From an uncultured Oscillospiraceae bacterium (lineage in GTDB: Bacteria; Bacillota; Clostridia; Oscillospirales; Oscillospiraceae): 59,644 nt of DNA. The position numbers and the translations under genes were made by a program. The notes beneath the pieces were generated by a model. It made no database searches and was not told the origin of the DNA. It saw nothing but the letters and a program-made list of their open reading frames with translations. Shown here piece by piece: positions 1 through 8,151 of the stretch; the stretch's first letter is position 1, and each line of letters begins with the position of its first letter. The stretch spans positions 1 through 59,644 of the forward strand of contig CATLAL010000015.1 in assembly GCA_949878425.1 (NCBI GenBank), given 5' to 3'.

Positions 1-61
1 ATGGTCTGATTTTCTCCCACCCCCTGTCGCTTATATCATGTCGATGCTGTTCTCTTGCCAT
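1..61 (-). CDS. IS5-family transposase, N-terminal tip (cut by window edge)
   Basis: Read on the minus strand, an ATG at 61 opens a frame beginning MAREQHRHDISDRGWEKIRP that runs off the left edge. The RHDIS-D-x-W-E-x-I-xP pattern is how IS5-group transposases (DUF4096-type N-terminus) usually begin. A GGGAGGG ribosome site lies just upstream and a TATAAT box on the same strand lies at 103-108. Only 20 codons are visible, so the family call rests on this short motif. The gene points away from era and would mark an insertion sequence just left of the window. Confidence 0.6.
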   Translation of the reverse strand, partial: MAREQHRHDISDRGWEKIRP

Positions 62-279
62 TTTTCTGCCCTCCCGCTTCTTCTTGGGGACTATTATATC
101 ACATCTTTATTGACGACGCCATCTAAAGCTTTCCTCCGAACAGTTGGATTCAACATCGTTTTCCAGCGGGGGCTGTACATTCAAACGGAAAAGCCCCTAA
201 CCCGCCCATAATTTTGTACGGCAGAAAACCGGCGAACCGCTCAACGCCGGAACATTCAGAAAGTTGAGGATCACCTGAC

Positions 280-1176
280 ATGAATGACATCAAGAAAACC
301 GCCATGATTACCATCGCCGGACGGCCCAACGTGGGCAAGTCCACCCTGATGAACGCCCTGGTGGGGGAGAAGATCGCCATCGTCTCCTCCAAGCCCCAGA
401 CCACCCGGAACCGGATCTGCGGCGTGGTGAACCGGGGGGACGCCCAGTTCGTCTTTCTGGACACGCCGGGCTTCCACAGGCCCCGGACCCGCCTGGGGGA
501 CTACATGGTCAAGGTGGTGCGGGACTCCGTGGCGGACGTGGAGGGCGTGTGCCTGCTGGCGGAGCCCATTGCCAACGTGGGCGCGCCGGAGCAGGCCCTC
601 ATCGACCGGATCAAGGAGGAGAAGCTTCCCGCCGTGCTGGTGATCAACAAGATCGACACCGTGGAAAAGGCCCAGCTGCTGGAGGTGATGGCGGTCTACG
701 GCGCGGCCCACGCCTTTGACGCCATCATTCCCATCTCCGCCCAGCGGAAGGAGGGACTGGAGGAGCTGATGGAGCAGCTGGAGCGGTACGCCGTCCCCGG
801 CCCCCCGCTCTTCCCGGAGGGCATGAATACCGACCAGCCGGAGCGGCAAATCGTCTCGGAGATCGTCCGGGAGAAGCTGCTAAGGAACCTGGACAAGGAG
901 GTCCCCCACGGCACGGCCATTGAGGTGACCAAGTTCTCGGAGCGGGACTCCGGCATCATCGACCTGGATGTCACCATCTACTGCGAAAAATCCAGCCACA
1001 AGGGCATTATCATCGGCAAAAGCGGGGCCATGCTCAAGAAGATCAGCTCCCACGCCCGGGAGGATATCGAGCGGTTCATGGGGGCCAAGGTCTATCTGCA
1101 AACCTGGGTGAAGGTAAAGGAAAACTGGAGAGATAATGTAAACTATATCCGCTCCTTTGGATACGACGAGCAGTAG
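280..1176 (+). CDS. era: GTPase Era
   Basis: Era is an essential GTPase that binds the 3' end of 16S rRNA and helps mature the 30S subunit. The 298 residues match the usual length. The G1 loop GRPNVGKST is at 14-22, the G3 motif DTPGF near 61, NKID at 123-126, and the C-terminal KH domain carries IIIGKSGAML near residue 245. The ATG follows a GAGGA-type ribosome site. It heads the order era-yqzL-recO that is common in Firmicutes, and the next gene begins 78 bp downstream. The 218 bp before it, up to the transposase start, show no gene. Confidence 0.97.
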   Translation: MNDIKKTAMITIAGRPNVGKSTLMNALVGEKIAIVSSKPQTTRNRICGVVNRGDAQFVFLDTPGFHRPRTRLGDYMVKVVRDSVADVEGVCLLAEPIANVGAPEQALIDRIKEEKLPAVLVINKIDTVEKAQLLEVMAVYGAAHAFDAIIPISAQRKEGLEELMEQLERYAVPGPPLFPEGMNTDQPERQIVSEIVREKLLRNLDKEVPHGTAIEVTKFSERDSGIIDLDVTIYCEKSSHKGIIIGKSGAMLKKISSHAREDIERFMGAKVYLQTWVKVKENWRDNVNYIRSFGYDEQ

Positions 1177-1254
1177 CCCTTCCGGCTCACCCACAACTTA
1201 CCACTCATATCCGACAAGCTTCCAGCCCATCCTAGGGTCAGGAGGACTGGAGCC

Positions 1255-1362
1255 ATGGAGGACGGATATTGGGGCCTGTTCTGGCAGACCGGCGCGCCGG
1301 AGTTCTATCTGCTCAGAGAGCGGGAGAAGGCGGAGGACGAAAAGGAGCCGGAGCAGGATTGA
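1255..1362 (+). CDS. yqzL: YqzL-like small protein
   Basis: This is a 35-codon frame beginning MEDGYWGLFWQTGAPEFYLL and ending in an acidic, charged tail. It has a very good ribosome site (AGGAGG, about 10 bp before the ATG). YqzL-family proteins are about 40-50 residues, share an F-W-x2-F/W-x2-TG-x3-x-YL pattern and sit between era and recO in many Firmicutes. Both the pattern and the position fit here. The function is unknown. The gene is slightly shorter than usual for the family. Confidence 0.75.
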   Translation: MEDGYWGLFWQTGAPEFYLLREREKAEDEKEPEQD

Positions 1363-1612
1363 CGCGCGTACAGGCTGTCGGTAAAGTCCGGCGGACTTTA
1401 CCGACAGCCCAATGCCGCCGTTACTTTTGTGACAGCTGTGCTGTCACAAAAGTCCTCACTACGTTCGCCGAACGCCGGCTTCGCCGGTTTTTCGGGGCAG
1501 CAGATTTCATTCGAGGTGGGCTTCGCCCCCTCGAGCTCCCCCTGCATTCCCGGATTGCGTGATATTTTTTCGACACACTGACGCGCCCTTCAGGGGCGTA
1601 CATATCAGAACC
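1363..1612. repeat. Gene-free stretch packed with palindromes
   Basis: No credible gene lies here. There are two long hairpins: 1373-1409 (17-bp arms, 3-nt loop, no T-tract) and 1423-1453 (13-bp perfect arms around 5 nt, arm ACTTTTGTGACAG). Several small GC palindromes follow at about 1470-1545. Such stacked palindromes resemble degraded REP/MITE-type repeats. They separate yqzL from recO. Confidence 0.6.
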
Positions 1613-1690
1613 ATAAGCAAAGCGGAGCTTTGCGCCAAAAGTTTTTCTTTTTGATACTTTTTCTTTGTTCACAAAGAAAAAGTATGCATG
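1613..1690 (+). repeat. AT-hairpin interspersed repeat, type 1, copy 1
   Basis: Two hairpins make this element. A small one (GCAAAGC-gga-GCTTTGC) lies at 1617-1633. A perfect AT-rich one lies at 1654-1685, with 14-bp arms ATACTTTTTCTTTG around TTCA. Between them is a T-rich linker ending TTTTTGAT. The same layout recurs near 2.7, 17.7, 18.75, 26.5 (inverted) and 37.65 kb. The element ends 17 bp before the recO start and can be mistranslated as an N-terminal extension of RecO. Confidence 0.85.
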
Positions 1691-1707
1691 CCGAAAGGAA
1701 ACGGGAC

Positions 1708-2472
1708 ATGGCAAGAGAGCGCACGGTAGTCCGGGGGATTGTCCTGCGGGCGGCGGACACCAAGGAGAGCGACAAGATATTGACCGTCCTCACGGAGGCC
1801 GGAAAGCTGACGGTACTCGCCAAGGGGGCTCGGAGCCGGAGGAGCCGGGTGACGGCCTGTACCCAGCTGCTGGCCTACTCGGAGCTGACCCTCAGCGAGA
1901 GCCGGGGGTGGCAGTACCTCAGCGAGGGGAACACCGTGGAGCTCTTTGAGGCGGTCCGGCGGGACATCGAGCTTTTCAGCCTGGCCAGCTACTTCGCGGA
2001 GCTGACGGAGGCGTCGGCCCTGGAGGACGTGGAGAGCGGGGCGATCCTCTCTCTGCTGCTCAACGCCCTCTACGCCCTGGGGAACCTGAAAAAGCCGCCC
2101 CTACAGGTAAAGGCGGCCTTTGAGCTGAAGCTGATGAGCCTCATCGGCTTCGAGCCTTTGGCGGACGCCTGCGCCTACTGCGGCAGGCCGGACCCGGAGG
2201 AGCCTGCGCTGGATATCCGGGAGGGCGTCGTCTGCTGTGGGAAATGCGGCAGGGGGGAGCGGGGCCTGGCCATGCCCCTCTCTCCGGGGGGCCTGGCGGC
2301 CCTGCGGCGGGTCCTCTACGGAGACCCCAAGCGGCTCTACAGCTTCGCCCTGGCGGAGCCGGACCTGAAAAAGCTGGCGGACGCCGGGGAGGCCTACGTC
2401 CACGCCACCCTGGAGCGGGGGTTCAAAACCCTGGATTTCTATAAGAGCCTGCAAGGAGGCGGACTGCTATGA
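1708..2472 (+). CDS. recO: DNA repair protein RecO
   Basis: RecO loads RecA on SSB-coated DNA in the RecFOR recombination pathway. The protein (254 aa) begins MARERTVVRGIVL with an N-terminal OB-fold segment. It also has the zinc-finger cysteines CAYCGR...CCGKCG near residues 156-180 that are typical of Firmicute RecO. The ATG at 1708 is chosen because it follows AAAGGAAAC. The open frame extends upstream to 1630, but those codons are the AT-hairpin repeat. The stop overlaps the start of the mazG-like remnant (ATGA). Confidence 0.93.
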   Translation: MARERTVVRGIVLRAADTKESDKILTVLTEAGKLTVLAKGARSRRSRVTACTQLLAYSELTLSESRGWQYLSEGNTVELFEAVRRDIELFSLASYFAELTEASALEDVESGAILSLLLNALYALGNLKKPPLQVKAAFELKLMSLIGFEPLADACAYCGRPDPEEPALDIREGVVCCGKCGRGERGLAMPLSPGGLAALRRVLYGDPKRLYSFALAEPDLKKLADAGEAYVHATLERGFKTLDFYKSLQGGGLL

Positions 2473-2624
2473 CGGCCAATGAGTACCAGCGCCTGGCCAT
2501 GACCACGCTGGATCCGGACCTGGCGCCGAAGGACGTGCTCATCAACAGCGTGATGGGCCTGTGCGGGGAGGCCGGGGAGGCCATCGACTTTGCTCTCATA
2601 TTTTGCAGAGGTTTGCGCAGATAG
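2469..2624 (+). pseudogene. Truncated MazG-like nucleotide pyrophosphohydrolase
   Basis: The frame starts inside the recO stop (ATGA overlap) and reads MTANEYQRLAMTTLD, then NSVMGLCGEAGEAIDF. This is the start of the short MazG-like pyrophosphohydrolase family (about 100 aa), in which GE-x-GE-x-x-D opens the catalytic helix. After residue 41 the match stops and ten unrelated codons (ALIFCRGLRR) lead to a stop, next to an AT-hairpin repeat. The second half of the metal-binding E-x-x-D motif is missing, so the product is probably inactive. Translational coupling to recO suggests it was once an intact operon member. Confidence 0.7.
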
Positions 2625-2628
2625 TATA

Positions 2629-2712
2629 CATAAGATAAGCGAAACGTAGTTTCGCGCAAAAGGTTTTTCTTTTTGATTCTTTTTCCTTGTTCACAAAGAA
2701 AAAGAATGTATG
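2629..2712 (+). repeat. AT-hairpin interspersed repeat, type 1, copy 2
   Basis: The layout is the same as at 1613: a small hairpin (GCGAAAC-gta-GTTTCGC), a T-rich linker, then an AT hairpin at 2676-2707 with 14-bp arms around TTCA and one mismatch. It lies between the mazG remnant and mutS2 and ends 22 bp before the mutS2 start. Confidence 0.85.
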
Positions 2713-2734
2713 CCCAAATTAAGGAGTCTTACGT

Positions 2735-5125
2735 ATGAGTGAACTTTTCGATAAATCCATCCGGACGCTGGAGCTGCCGGCGGTATTGAAGATGCTGGCG
2801 GATCAGGCGAGCAGTGCGGAGGCGAAGGAGAAGGCGCTGGCCCTGGTCCCTCAAACGGATGTAGACGAGGTAAAGCGTCTCCAGGACGAGACGGACGCGG
2901 CCCGGGAGCGGATTGGGCTGCGGGGCGCGCCGGCCTTTGACCGGATCAAGCCGGTGGCGGAGAGTCTGTACCGGGCGGACCACGGCGGGGCGCTGAACAC
3001 CCGGGAGCTGCTGGACATCGCGGGGCTGCTGCGGTGTGCCCGGCGGGTAAAGGACTACTTCAACGAGGAGAGCGGCAAAGAGACGGTGCTGGACCCCCTC
3101 TTCCGCTCCCTGCGGGGGAACCACTACCTGGAGGAGCGGATCACTTCCTCCATTCTGGAGGAGGACGTGATCGCGGACACCGCCAGCCCCGCCCTGGCGG
3201 ACATCCGCCGCCACAAGCGGAACGCGGCCGCCAGGGGCCGGTCCATCCTGCAAAAGATCATCTCCTCCCAGAGCTACAGCAAGGTGCTCCAGGAGGCCAT
3301 TATCACCCAGCGGGACGGGCGGTTCGTGGTGCCGGTGAAGTCGGAGTTCCGCTCCAGCCTGCCGGGGCTGGTCCACGACATATCCTCCAGCGGGGCCACC
3401 GTATTCGTGGAGCCCATGGGGGTGGTCCAGGCCAACAACGAGCTCAAGGAGCTGGAGGCCAAGGAGAAAAAGGAGATCGACCGGATTTTGCGGGAGCTCT
3501 CCGCCCAGGCGGCCGGCTGTTGCAACGACATTCTCTCCGACTACGGCCTGCTGGTGCGGCTGGACCTGATCTTCGCCCGGGGGCAGCTGAGCTACCGGAT
3601 GGATGCCAGCCGGCCGGAGATCCGGCGAAACGGCGGCGTGTCCCTCCGCCGGGCCCGCCACCCCCTGCTGGACAGCGGCAAGGCGGTGCCCATTGACATC
3701 GAGCTGGGGCAGAAATTCGACACACTGGTGATCACCGGCCCCAACACCGGCGGCAAGACCGTGAGCCTCAAGACCCTGGGCCTTCTGACCCTCATGGCCC
3801 AGTGCGGCCTCCACATCCCCGCCGGCGACCGCAGCGCGGTCAGCGTCTTTGACCGGGTGCTGGCGGACATTGGCGACGAGCAGAGCATCGAGCAGAGTCT
3901 CTCCACCTTCTCCGCCCACATGGTGAACATCGTGAAGATTTTGGAGGAGGCGGACAGCCACAGCCTCATTCTCTTTGACGAGCTGGGGGCGGGCACGGAC
4001 CCGGTGGAGGGGGCGGCCCTGGCCATCGCCATCATCCAGCACGTCCGGGACCGGGGCGGCCGGATCGCCGCCACCACCCACTACGCGGAGCTAAAGACCT
4101 TCGCTATGACCACAGAGGGGGTGGAAAACGCCAGCTGCGAGTTCGACGTGGAGACCCTGCGGCCCACCTACAAGCTGCTCATCGGCATCCCGGGCAAGTC
4201 CAACGCCTTCGCCATCTCCCAGCGTCTGGGGCTGGACAGCGCGGTGATCGAGACGGCCAAGGCCCAGATGGACAGCGAGTCCCTCCGGTTCGAGGACGTG
4301 CTCACGGCCCTGGAGGAGAAGCGCCAGCGTCTGGAGAAGGACCAGACCGAGGCGGAGCGCCTGAAGGCCCAGCGGGAGACGGATGCCAAGCGGGCCCGGG
4401 AGTTCCGGGAGCAGATGGAGCGGGCCAAGGACAACGCCCGGACCCGGGGGGAGGCGGAGGCCCGCCGGATCATCCGGGAGGCCCGGGCCCAGGCGGACGC
4501 CATCTTCGAAGAGCTCTCCCAGCTGCGCCGGCAGCAGGAGAAGGCCAGCAGCTGGCAGGCGGTCAACGAGGCCAGAGCCGCCATCCGGGGCCAGCTGAAC
4601 CAGGCGGAGGAGCGCCTGCGCTTTTCGGAGGACCCCCGGGAGCCTGTCCCCGCCCCCAGCCGGCCCATCCGGGAGGGGGACCTGGTGGAGCTGGCCGGCG
4701 CCAAGCGGCAGGGGGTAGTAACCTCCGTCATCGGCGACCGGCTCCAGCTCCTTGCCGGCAACGTAAAGCTGACGGTGAAGGCCTCGGACGTGCGGCTGAT
4801 CGAGGAGGCGGAGGTCCGGGAGAAAAAGGAAGCCAAGCGCCAGGTGGCCACGGGCATCCGCCTGGCCGGGGCCCGGGCGGCCATCACGGAGCTGGACATC
4901 CGGGGCATGATGACCGACGAGGCGGACATCGCGGTGGACCAGTTCCTGGACGGGGCCATCATGGGCCGGCTGAACACGGTCACTATCATCCACGGCAAGG
5001 GCACCGGCGCCCTGCGCAAGGCGGTCCACCAGCACCTCAAGCGCCATCCGGCGGTAAAGGGCTTCCGCCTGGGGCGCTACGGCGAGGGGGAGGACGGCGT
5101 GACGGTAGTGGAGCTGCGGGGGTAG
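2735..5125 (+). CDS. mutS2: Endonuclease MutS2
   Basis: This is a MutS-family ATPase with a C-terminal Smr nuclease domain. MutS2 acts on recombination intermediates and, in Bacillus, on collided ribosomes. The length (796 aa) is normal. The MutS core and clamp are followed by Walker A GPNTGGKT at 335-342 and Walker B ILFDELGAGTDP near 410-420. A long charged coiled coil spans about 510-640, and the Smr domain runs from about 715 with LDIRGM and HGKGTGALR. The ATG at 2735 follows AAGGAGT. The upstream repeat is not part of the gene. Confidence 0.96.
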   Translation: MSELFDKSIRTLELPAVLKMLADQASSAEAKEKALALVPQTDVDEVKRLQDETDAARERIGLRGAPAFDRIKPVAESLYRADHGGALNTRELLDIAGLLRCARRVKDYFNEESGKETVLDPLFRSLRGNHYLEERITSSILEEDVIADTASPALADIRRHKRNAAARGRSILQKIISSQSYSKVLQEAIITQRDGRFVVPVKSEFRSSLPGLVHDISSSGATVFVEPMGVVQANNELKELEAKEKKEIDRILRELSAQAAGCCNDILSDYGLLVRLDLIFARGQLSYRMDASRPEIRRNGGVSLRRARHPLLDSGKAVPIDIELGQKFDTLVITGPNTGGKTVSLKTLGLLTLMAQCGLHIPAGDRSAVSVFDRVLADIGDEQSIEQSLSTFSAHMVNIVKILEEADSHSLILFDELGAGTDPVEGAALAIAIIQHVRDRGGRIAATTHYAELKTFAMTTEGVENASCEFDVETLRPTYKLLIGIPGKSNAFAISQRLGLDSAVIETAKAQMDSESLRFEDVLTALEEKRQRLEKDQTEAERLKAQRETDAKRAREFREQMERAKDNARTRGEAEARRIIREARAQADAIFEELSQLRRQQEKASSWQAVNEARAAIRGQLNQAEERLRFSEDPREPVPAPSRPIREGDLVELAGAKRQGVVTSVIGDRLQLLAGNVKLTVKASDVRLIEEAEVREKKEAKRQVATGIRLAGARAAITELDIRGMMTDEADIAVDQFLDGAIMGRLNTVTIIHGKGTGALRKAVHQHLKRHPAVKGFRLGRYGEGEDGVTVVELRG

Positions 5126-5318
5126 CTCTGCACGATTTCTCCTCCTGCCGCGTAGGATGGAAGGCTGCGGCATAAAACGCGTCGCTTCTGGGAATACTGC
5201 CCTATAATCTGTGAATTATGTAACAATATTGGGCACAAGCCGCCCTTCTTTGTAAAATTCCCATAATATAGCGCGGAAAACGCCGGGGTTTGCAGGAATA
5301 AATTTGTGGAATGTGCTA

Positions 5319-5347
5319 TTGACGGAGCGGCAGAAATTTGTTAACAT
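5319..5347 (+). promoter_or_regulatory. Promoter of the HPr gene
   Basis: TTGACG and TAACAT are separated by 17 bp, about 65 bp before the HPr start codon. It lies in a 288-bp AT-richer gap after mutS2 that holds no gene. Confidence 0.6.
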
Positions 5348-5413
5348 ACTATATACATTCCTGAGATGCTAATAAACCACATGGAGATTGCGACGAAGAG
5401 GAGATATAGGCCT

Positions 5414-5680
5414 ATGTATACGCAGGAAGTCACCATCAACAACGAGGTTGGTCTGCATGCGAGACCTGCCACCTATTTCATCCGGAAAGCCAATGAGTTT
5501 AAGAGCGGCATTTGGGTCGAGAAGGACGAGCGCCGGGTGAACGCCAAGAGCCTCCTGGGCGTCCTGTCCCTGGGAATTGTCAAGGGCACTACGATTACCT
5601 TGATTGCCGATGGCTCCGACGAGAAGGAGGCTGTTGAGGCTCTGGCCGAGCTGGTTCGTTCCGGCGATTTCGGCGAATAA
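5414..5680 (+). CDS. ptsH: HPr family phosphocarrier protein
   Basis: The 88-residue protein begins MYTQEVTINNEVGLHARPA. With this start, the phosphorylated histidine falls exactly at His15 (GLHARPA) and the regulatory serine at Ser46 (NAKSLLGVLSLGI), as in Gram-positive HPr. HPr passes phosphate from enzyme I to sugar EIIA domains, and its Ser46-phosphate form serves catabolite control. The open frame extends 16 codons upstream, but GAGGAGAT precedes the chosen ATG. No enzyme I or HPr kinase gene is adjacent. His15 argues against a Crh-type protein. Confidence 0.92.
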   Translation: MYTQEVTINNEVGLHARPATYFIRKANEFKSGIWVEKDERRVNAKSLLGVLSLGIVKGTTITLIADGSDEKEAVEALAELVRSGDFGE

Positions 5681-5694
5681 GCGCAGAACAGATG

Positions 5695-5735
5695 AAAGAC
5701 TGTTTCGGCAACGAAGCAGTCTTTTCTATTTGTTT
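5695..5735 (+). terminator. Intrinsic terminator after HPr
   Basis: AAAGACTGTTTCG pairs with CGAAGCAGTCTTT around GCAA, with one G-T wobble, followed by TTCTATTTGTTTTT. Confidence 0.8.
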
Positions 5736-5758
5736 TTAAGGGGCACACACCGGGGAGC

Positions 5759-6099
5759 GCCTATCGATTCGGCAGCACCGGGGGTTCACCCCCCGCTGGG
5801 CCGCCCGCGGCGGCCTTAGCGCGAAAGCGCCGCTTTGCGGCGCTCCACGGGACCCCCGCTGTTTTACGGGGGATTTCACGTAGTGCGCAGGAAGATCAGC
5901 AGGCGGAGCCGGACGAACGTCAAGGTCGCAGAAGGACGCTTTTCACTCAGCGGCTGAGCAGAGTAGTTTTCCCCAAGACTACCGTGAAGCAAGGGGTCCA
6001 GCCCGCAGGGCTGGCGCTTTTTCCGGCCGCTCTTTGGCGTCAAAAAGCGGCCCCGCGCCGGGGCGCGGAACTCCCCCCGAAGCTGCCGAATAGATAGGC
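5759..6099. repeat. 341-bp MITE-like element with 18-bp terminal inverted repeats
   Basis: The left end GCCTATCGATTCGGCAGC (5759-5776) is matched by the inverted right end GCTGCCGAATAGATAGGC (6082-6099) with one mismatch. The interior has no convincing gene and contains several GC hairpins, among them one at about 5812-5850 ending CCACGG that belongs to the GC-rich repeat family. Two mini versions of the same ends flank short hairpins at 9497-9554 and 21473-21535. The element fills the HPr-uvrC gap. Confidence 0.7.
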
Positions 6100-6154
6100 A
6101 TTTCCGGCGTCCCGCCGGAGTTACGATATAAACAACTGGTATTTGGAGAACTCT

Positions 6155-7990
6155 ATGACCAAGGAAGAACTTCTGGAAAAGGCCAACTCCCTGCCCCTGG
6201 CTCCCGGCGTGTACCTGATGCACAACAAGGAGGACACGGTCATCTACGTGGGCAAGGCGAAGAAGCTGAAGAACCGGGTGAGCCAATACTTCCAGGCCGG
6301 CCGGGGCCACGACTGGAAAACCCACGCCATGGTGGGCCAGGTGGACCACTTTGACACCATCATCGTGGGCAGCGAGTTCGAGGCCCTGGTGCTGGAAAAC
6401 GCCCTCATCAAGCAGTACATGCCCCGCTACAACATTCTGCTCAAGGATGACAAGGCCTATCCCTTCGTCCGGCTCAGCCGGGAGAGCTACCCCAGGTTCT
6501 CCATTGTGAGCCGGGCCGCCGGCGACGGCGCGAAATACTACGGCCCCTTCGGCGGCCGGATGGAGACCCGCTCCGCCCTGGATGCCATCCGGCTGGCTCT
6601 GCGCCTGCCCACCTGCAACAGGAAATTCCCCCGGGACATCGGCAGGGAGCGGCCCTGCCTGAACCACCACATGGGCCGGTGCGACGGCTTCTGCCGGCCT
6701 GAAATGACGGCGGAGGAGTACAACCGCCGCATCGGCCTGGCGGTGCAGCTGCTGGAGGGCAAGGTCCGCCTGGTCACTGCCCAGCTGGAGGAGGAGATGC
6801 TCTCCGCCGCTGAGGCTCTCCGCTTTGAGGAGGCCGCCGCCATCCGGGACCGGATCGATGCCATCAAGGTCCTCAGCAAGCGGCAGAAGGTAATCGCCGG
6901 CGTTTGCGCGGATACCGACGTATGGGGCCTCTTCCTGGAGGCCAAGTGCTGCTATGCGGTGCTCCACTACGAGGACGGCCAGCTGACGGGCCGGGAGGCG
7001 GAGCTCTTCACCGCCTCCGCCCTGGAGGATCCGGGGGAGATTCTCTCCGCGCTGCTGCTCCAGTACTACGGAGGCCGCAGCGCCCTGCCCAGGGAGATCT
7101 GCGTTCCCGCCGCTCTGGAGGACCAGGAGGTGCTCGAGCAGCTCCTGGCGGAGAAGGCGGGGCACAGGGTGTCCATCCGGGTTCCCCAGCGGGGGGAGCG
7201 GGCCCAGGTCCTCCAGATGGCCGCCGACAACGCCCGGGAGGAGGCGGAGCGCCAGACCACCAGCCAGGAGCGAAGCGACCGGACCTTGGAGCTGCTGGGA
7301 AAGCTGCTGGGACTGGAGGCCCCGCCCGCGATTCTGGAGTCCTACGACATCTCCAACACCGGCGCCCAGGACATTGTGGCCTCCATGGTGGTCTTTCACG
7401 GCTCCCGGCCCGCCAAGGACCGCTACCGCCGCTTCCGCATCAGGGACCTGGAGGGACACCCGGACGACTACAAATCCATGGAGGAGGTCCTCACCCGGCG
7501 GCTCACCCACTACATGGAGCAGGACAAGCGCTTCACCCCCCTGCCGGACGTGTTCCTCATCGACGGCGGCGAGCAGCACGCCAAGGTGGCCCGCCGGGTG
7601 ACGGACCGGTTTGGCCTGACGACGCCCATCTTCGGCATGGTCAAGGACGACCGCCACCGCACCCGGGCCCTGGTGACGCCGGAGGGTCAGGAGATCGGCA
7701 TCCAGAATTACCAGGCCGTCTTCTCCCTCATTGGCCGCATCCAGGAGGAGACCCACCGCTTCGCCATTACCTACAACCGCCAGAGCCACGGCAAGAGAGT
7801 CCGGGGCTCGGCCCTGGACGAGATCCCCGGTGTGGGAGAGGCCAGAAAAATGGCTCTCCTCAAGCGCTTTAAGAGCGTGAAGGCGGTGCGGGAGGCCCCC
7901 CTGGAGGAGCTGGAGCAGGCGGTGCCCAAAAGCGCCGCCAGGGCTGTGTACCAGTGGTTCCATCCGCCGGAGGAGGCGGACGGCAAATAG
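6155..7990 (+). CDS. uvrC: UvrABC excinuclease subunit C
   Basis: UvrC makes both incisions in nucleotide excision repair. The 611-aa protein has an N-terminal GIY-YIG nuclease domain (GVYLMHNKEDTVIYVGKA, near 16-33). A UVR motif follows around 200-235, then the RNase H-like second nuclease (ESYDISNTG; DGGEQHAKVA) and C-terminal helix-hairpin-helix motifs (IPGVGEARKMALLKRF). The ATG at 6155 sits 6 bp after GGAG. An in-frame TTG at 6143 overlaps that ribosome site and is less likely. Confidence 0.96.
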   Translation: MTKEELLEKANSLPLAPGVYLMHNKEDTVIYVGKAKKLKNRVSQYFQAGRGHDWKTHAMVGQVDHFDTIIVGSEFEALVLENALIKQYMPRYNILLKDDKAYPFVRLSRESYPRFSIVSRAAGDGAKYYGPFGGRMETRSALDAIRLALRLPTCNRKFPRDIGRERPCLNHHMGRCDGFCRPEMTAEEYNRRIGLAVQLLEGKVRLVTAQLEEEMLSAAEALRFEEAAAIRDRIDAIKVLSKRQKVIAGVCADTDVWGLFLEAKCCYAVLHYEDGQLTGREAELFTASALEDPGEILSALLLQYYGGRSALPREICVPAALEDQEVLEQLLAEKAGHRVSIRVPQRGERAQVLQMAADNAREEAERQTTSQERSDRTLELLGKLLGLEAPPAILESYDISNTGAQDIVASMVVFHGSRPAKDRYRRFRIRDLEGHPDDYKSMEEVLTRRLTHYMEQDKRFTPLPDVFLIDGGEQHAKVARRVTDRFGLTTPIFGMVKDDRHRTRALVTPEGQEIGIQNYQAVFSLIGRIQEETHRFAITYNRQSHGKRVRGSALDEIPGVGEARKMALLKRFKSVKAVREAPLEELEQAVPKSAARAVYQWFHPPEEADGK

Positions 7991-8029
7991 AGGAGGGGCG
8001 GGCGAGAATCGCCTGCCCCTCCTCTATTT
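7985..8029 (+). terminator. Hairpin overlapping the uvrC stop codon
   Basis: A 21-bp inverted repeat, almost perfect, pairs AAATAGAGGAGGGGC with its complement around GAA. The uvrC stop TAG lies inside the left arm. Only a short T run (ATTTG) follows, so it is a weak or bidirectional terminator. Confidence 0.6.
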
Positions 8030-8087
8030 GCCTCTCCGGCCCTTTCCCCCGGGAAAAGAATGTTCTCCTACTTCAAAATATTACCGC

Positions 8088-8117
8088 TTGCGCCGGAGGG
8101 CTTTGATCCGCTACAAT
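8088..8117 (+). promoter_or_regulatory. Promoter of the amidase gene
   Basis: TTGCGC and TACAAT are 18 bp apart, ending 34 bp before the amidase ATG. Confidence 0.5.
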
Positions 8118-8151
8118 AGAGGAAAGTCTATGCACGAAAGGAACAACCTCT

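Noticed and set aside
1630..1707. N-terminal extension of RecO (MRQKFFFLILF...)
   Set aside because: It is the translation of the AT-hairpin repeat; similar 'KFFFLILF' starts appear wherever the repeat runs into a frame.
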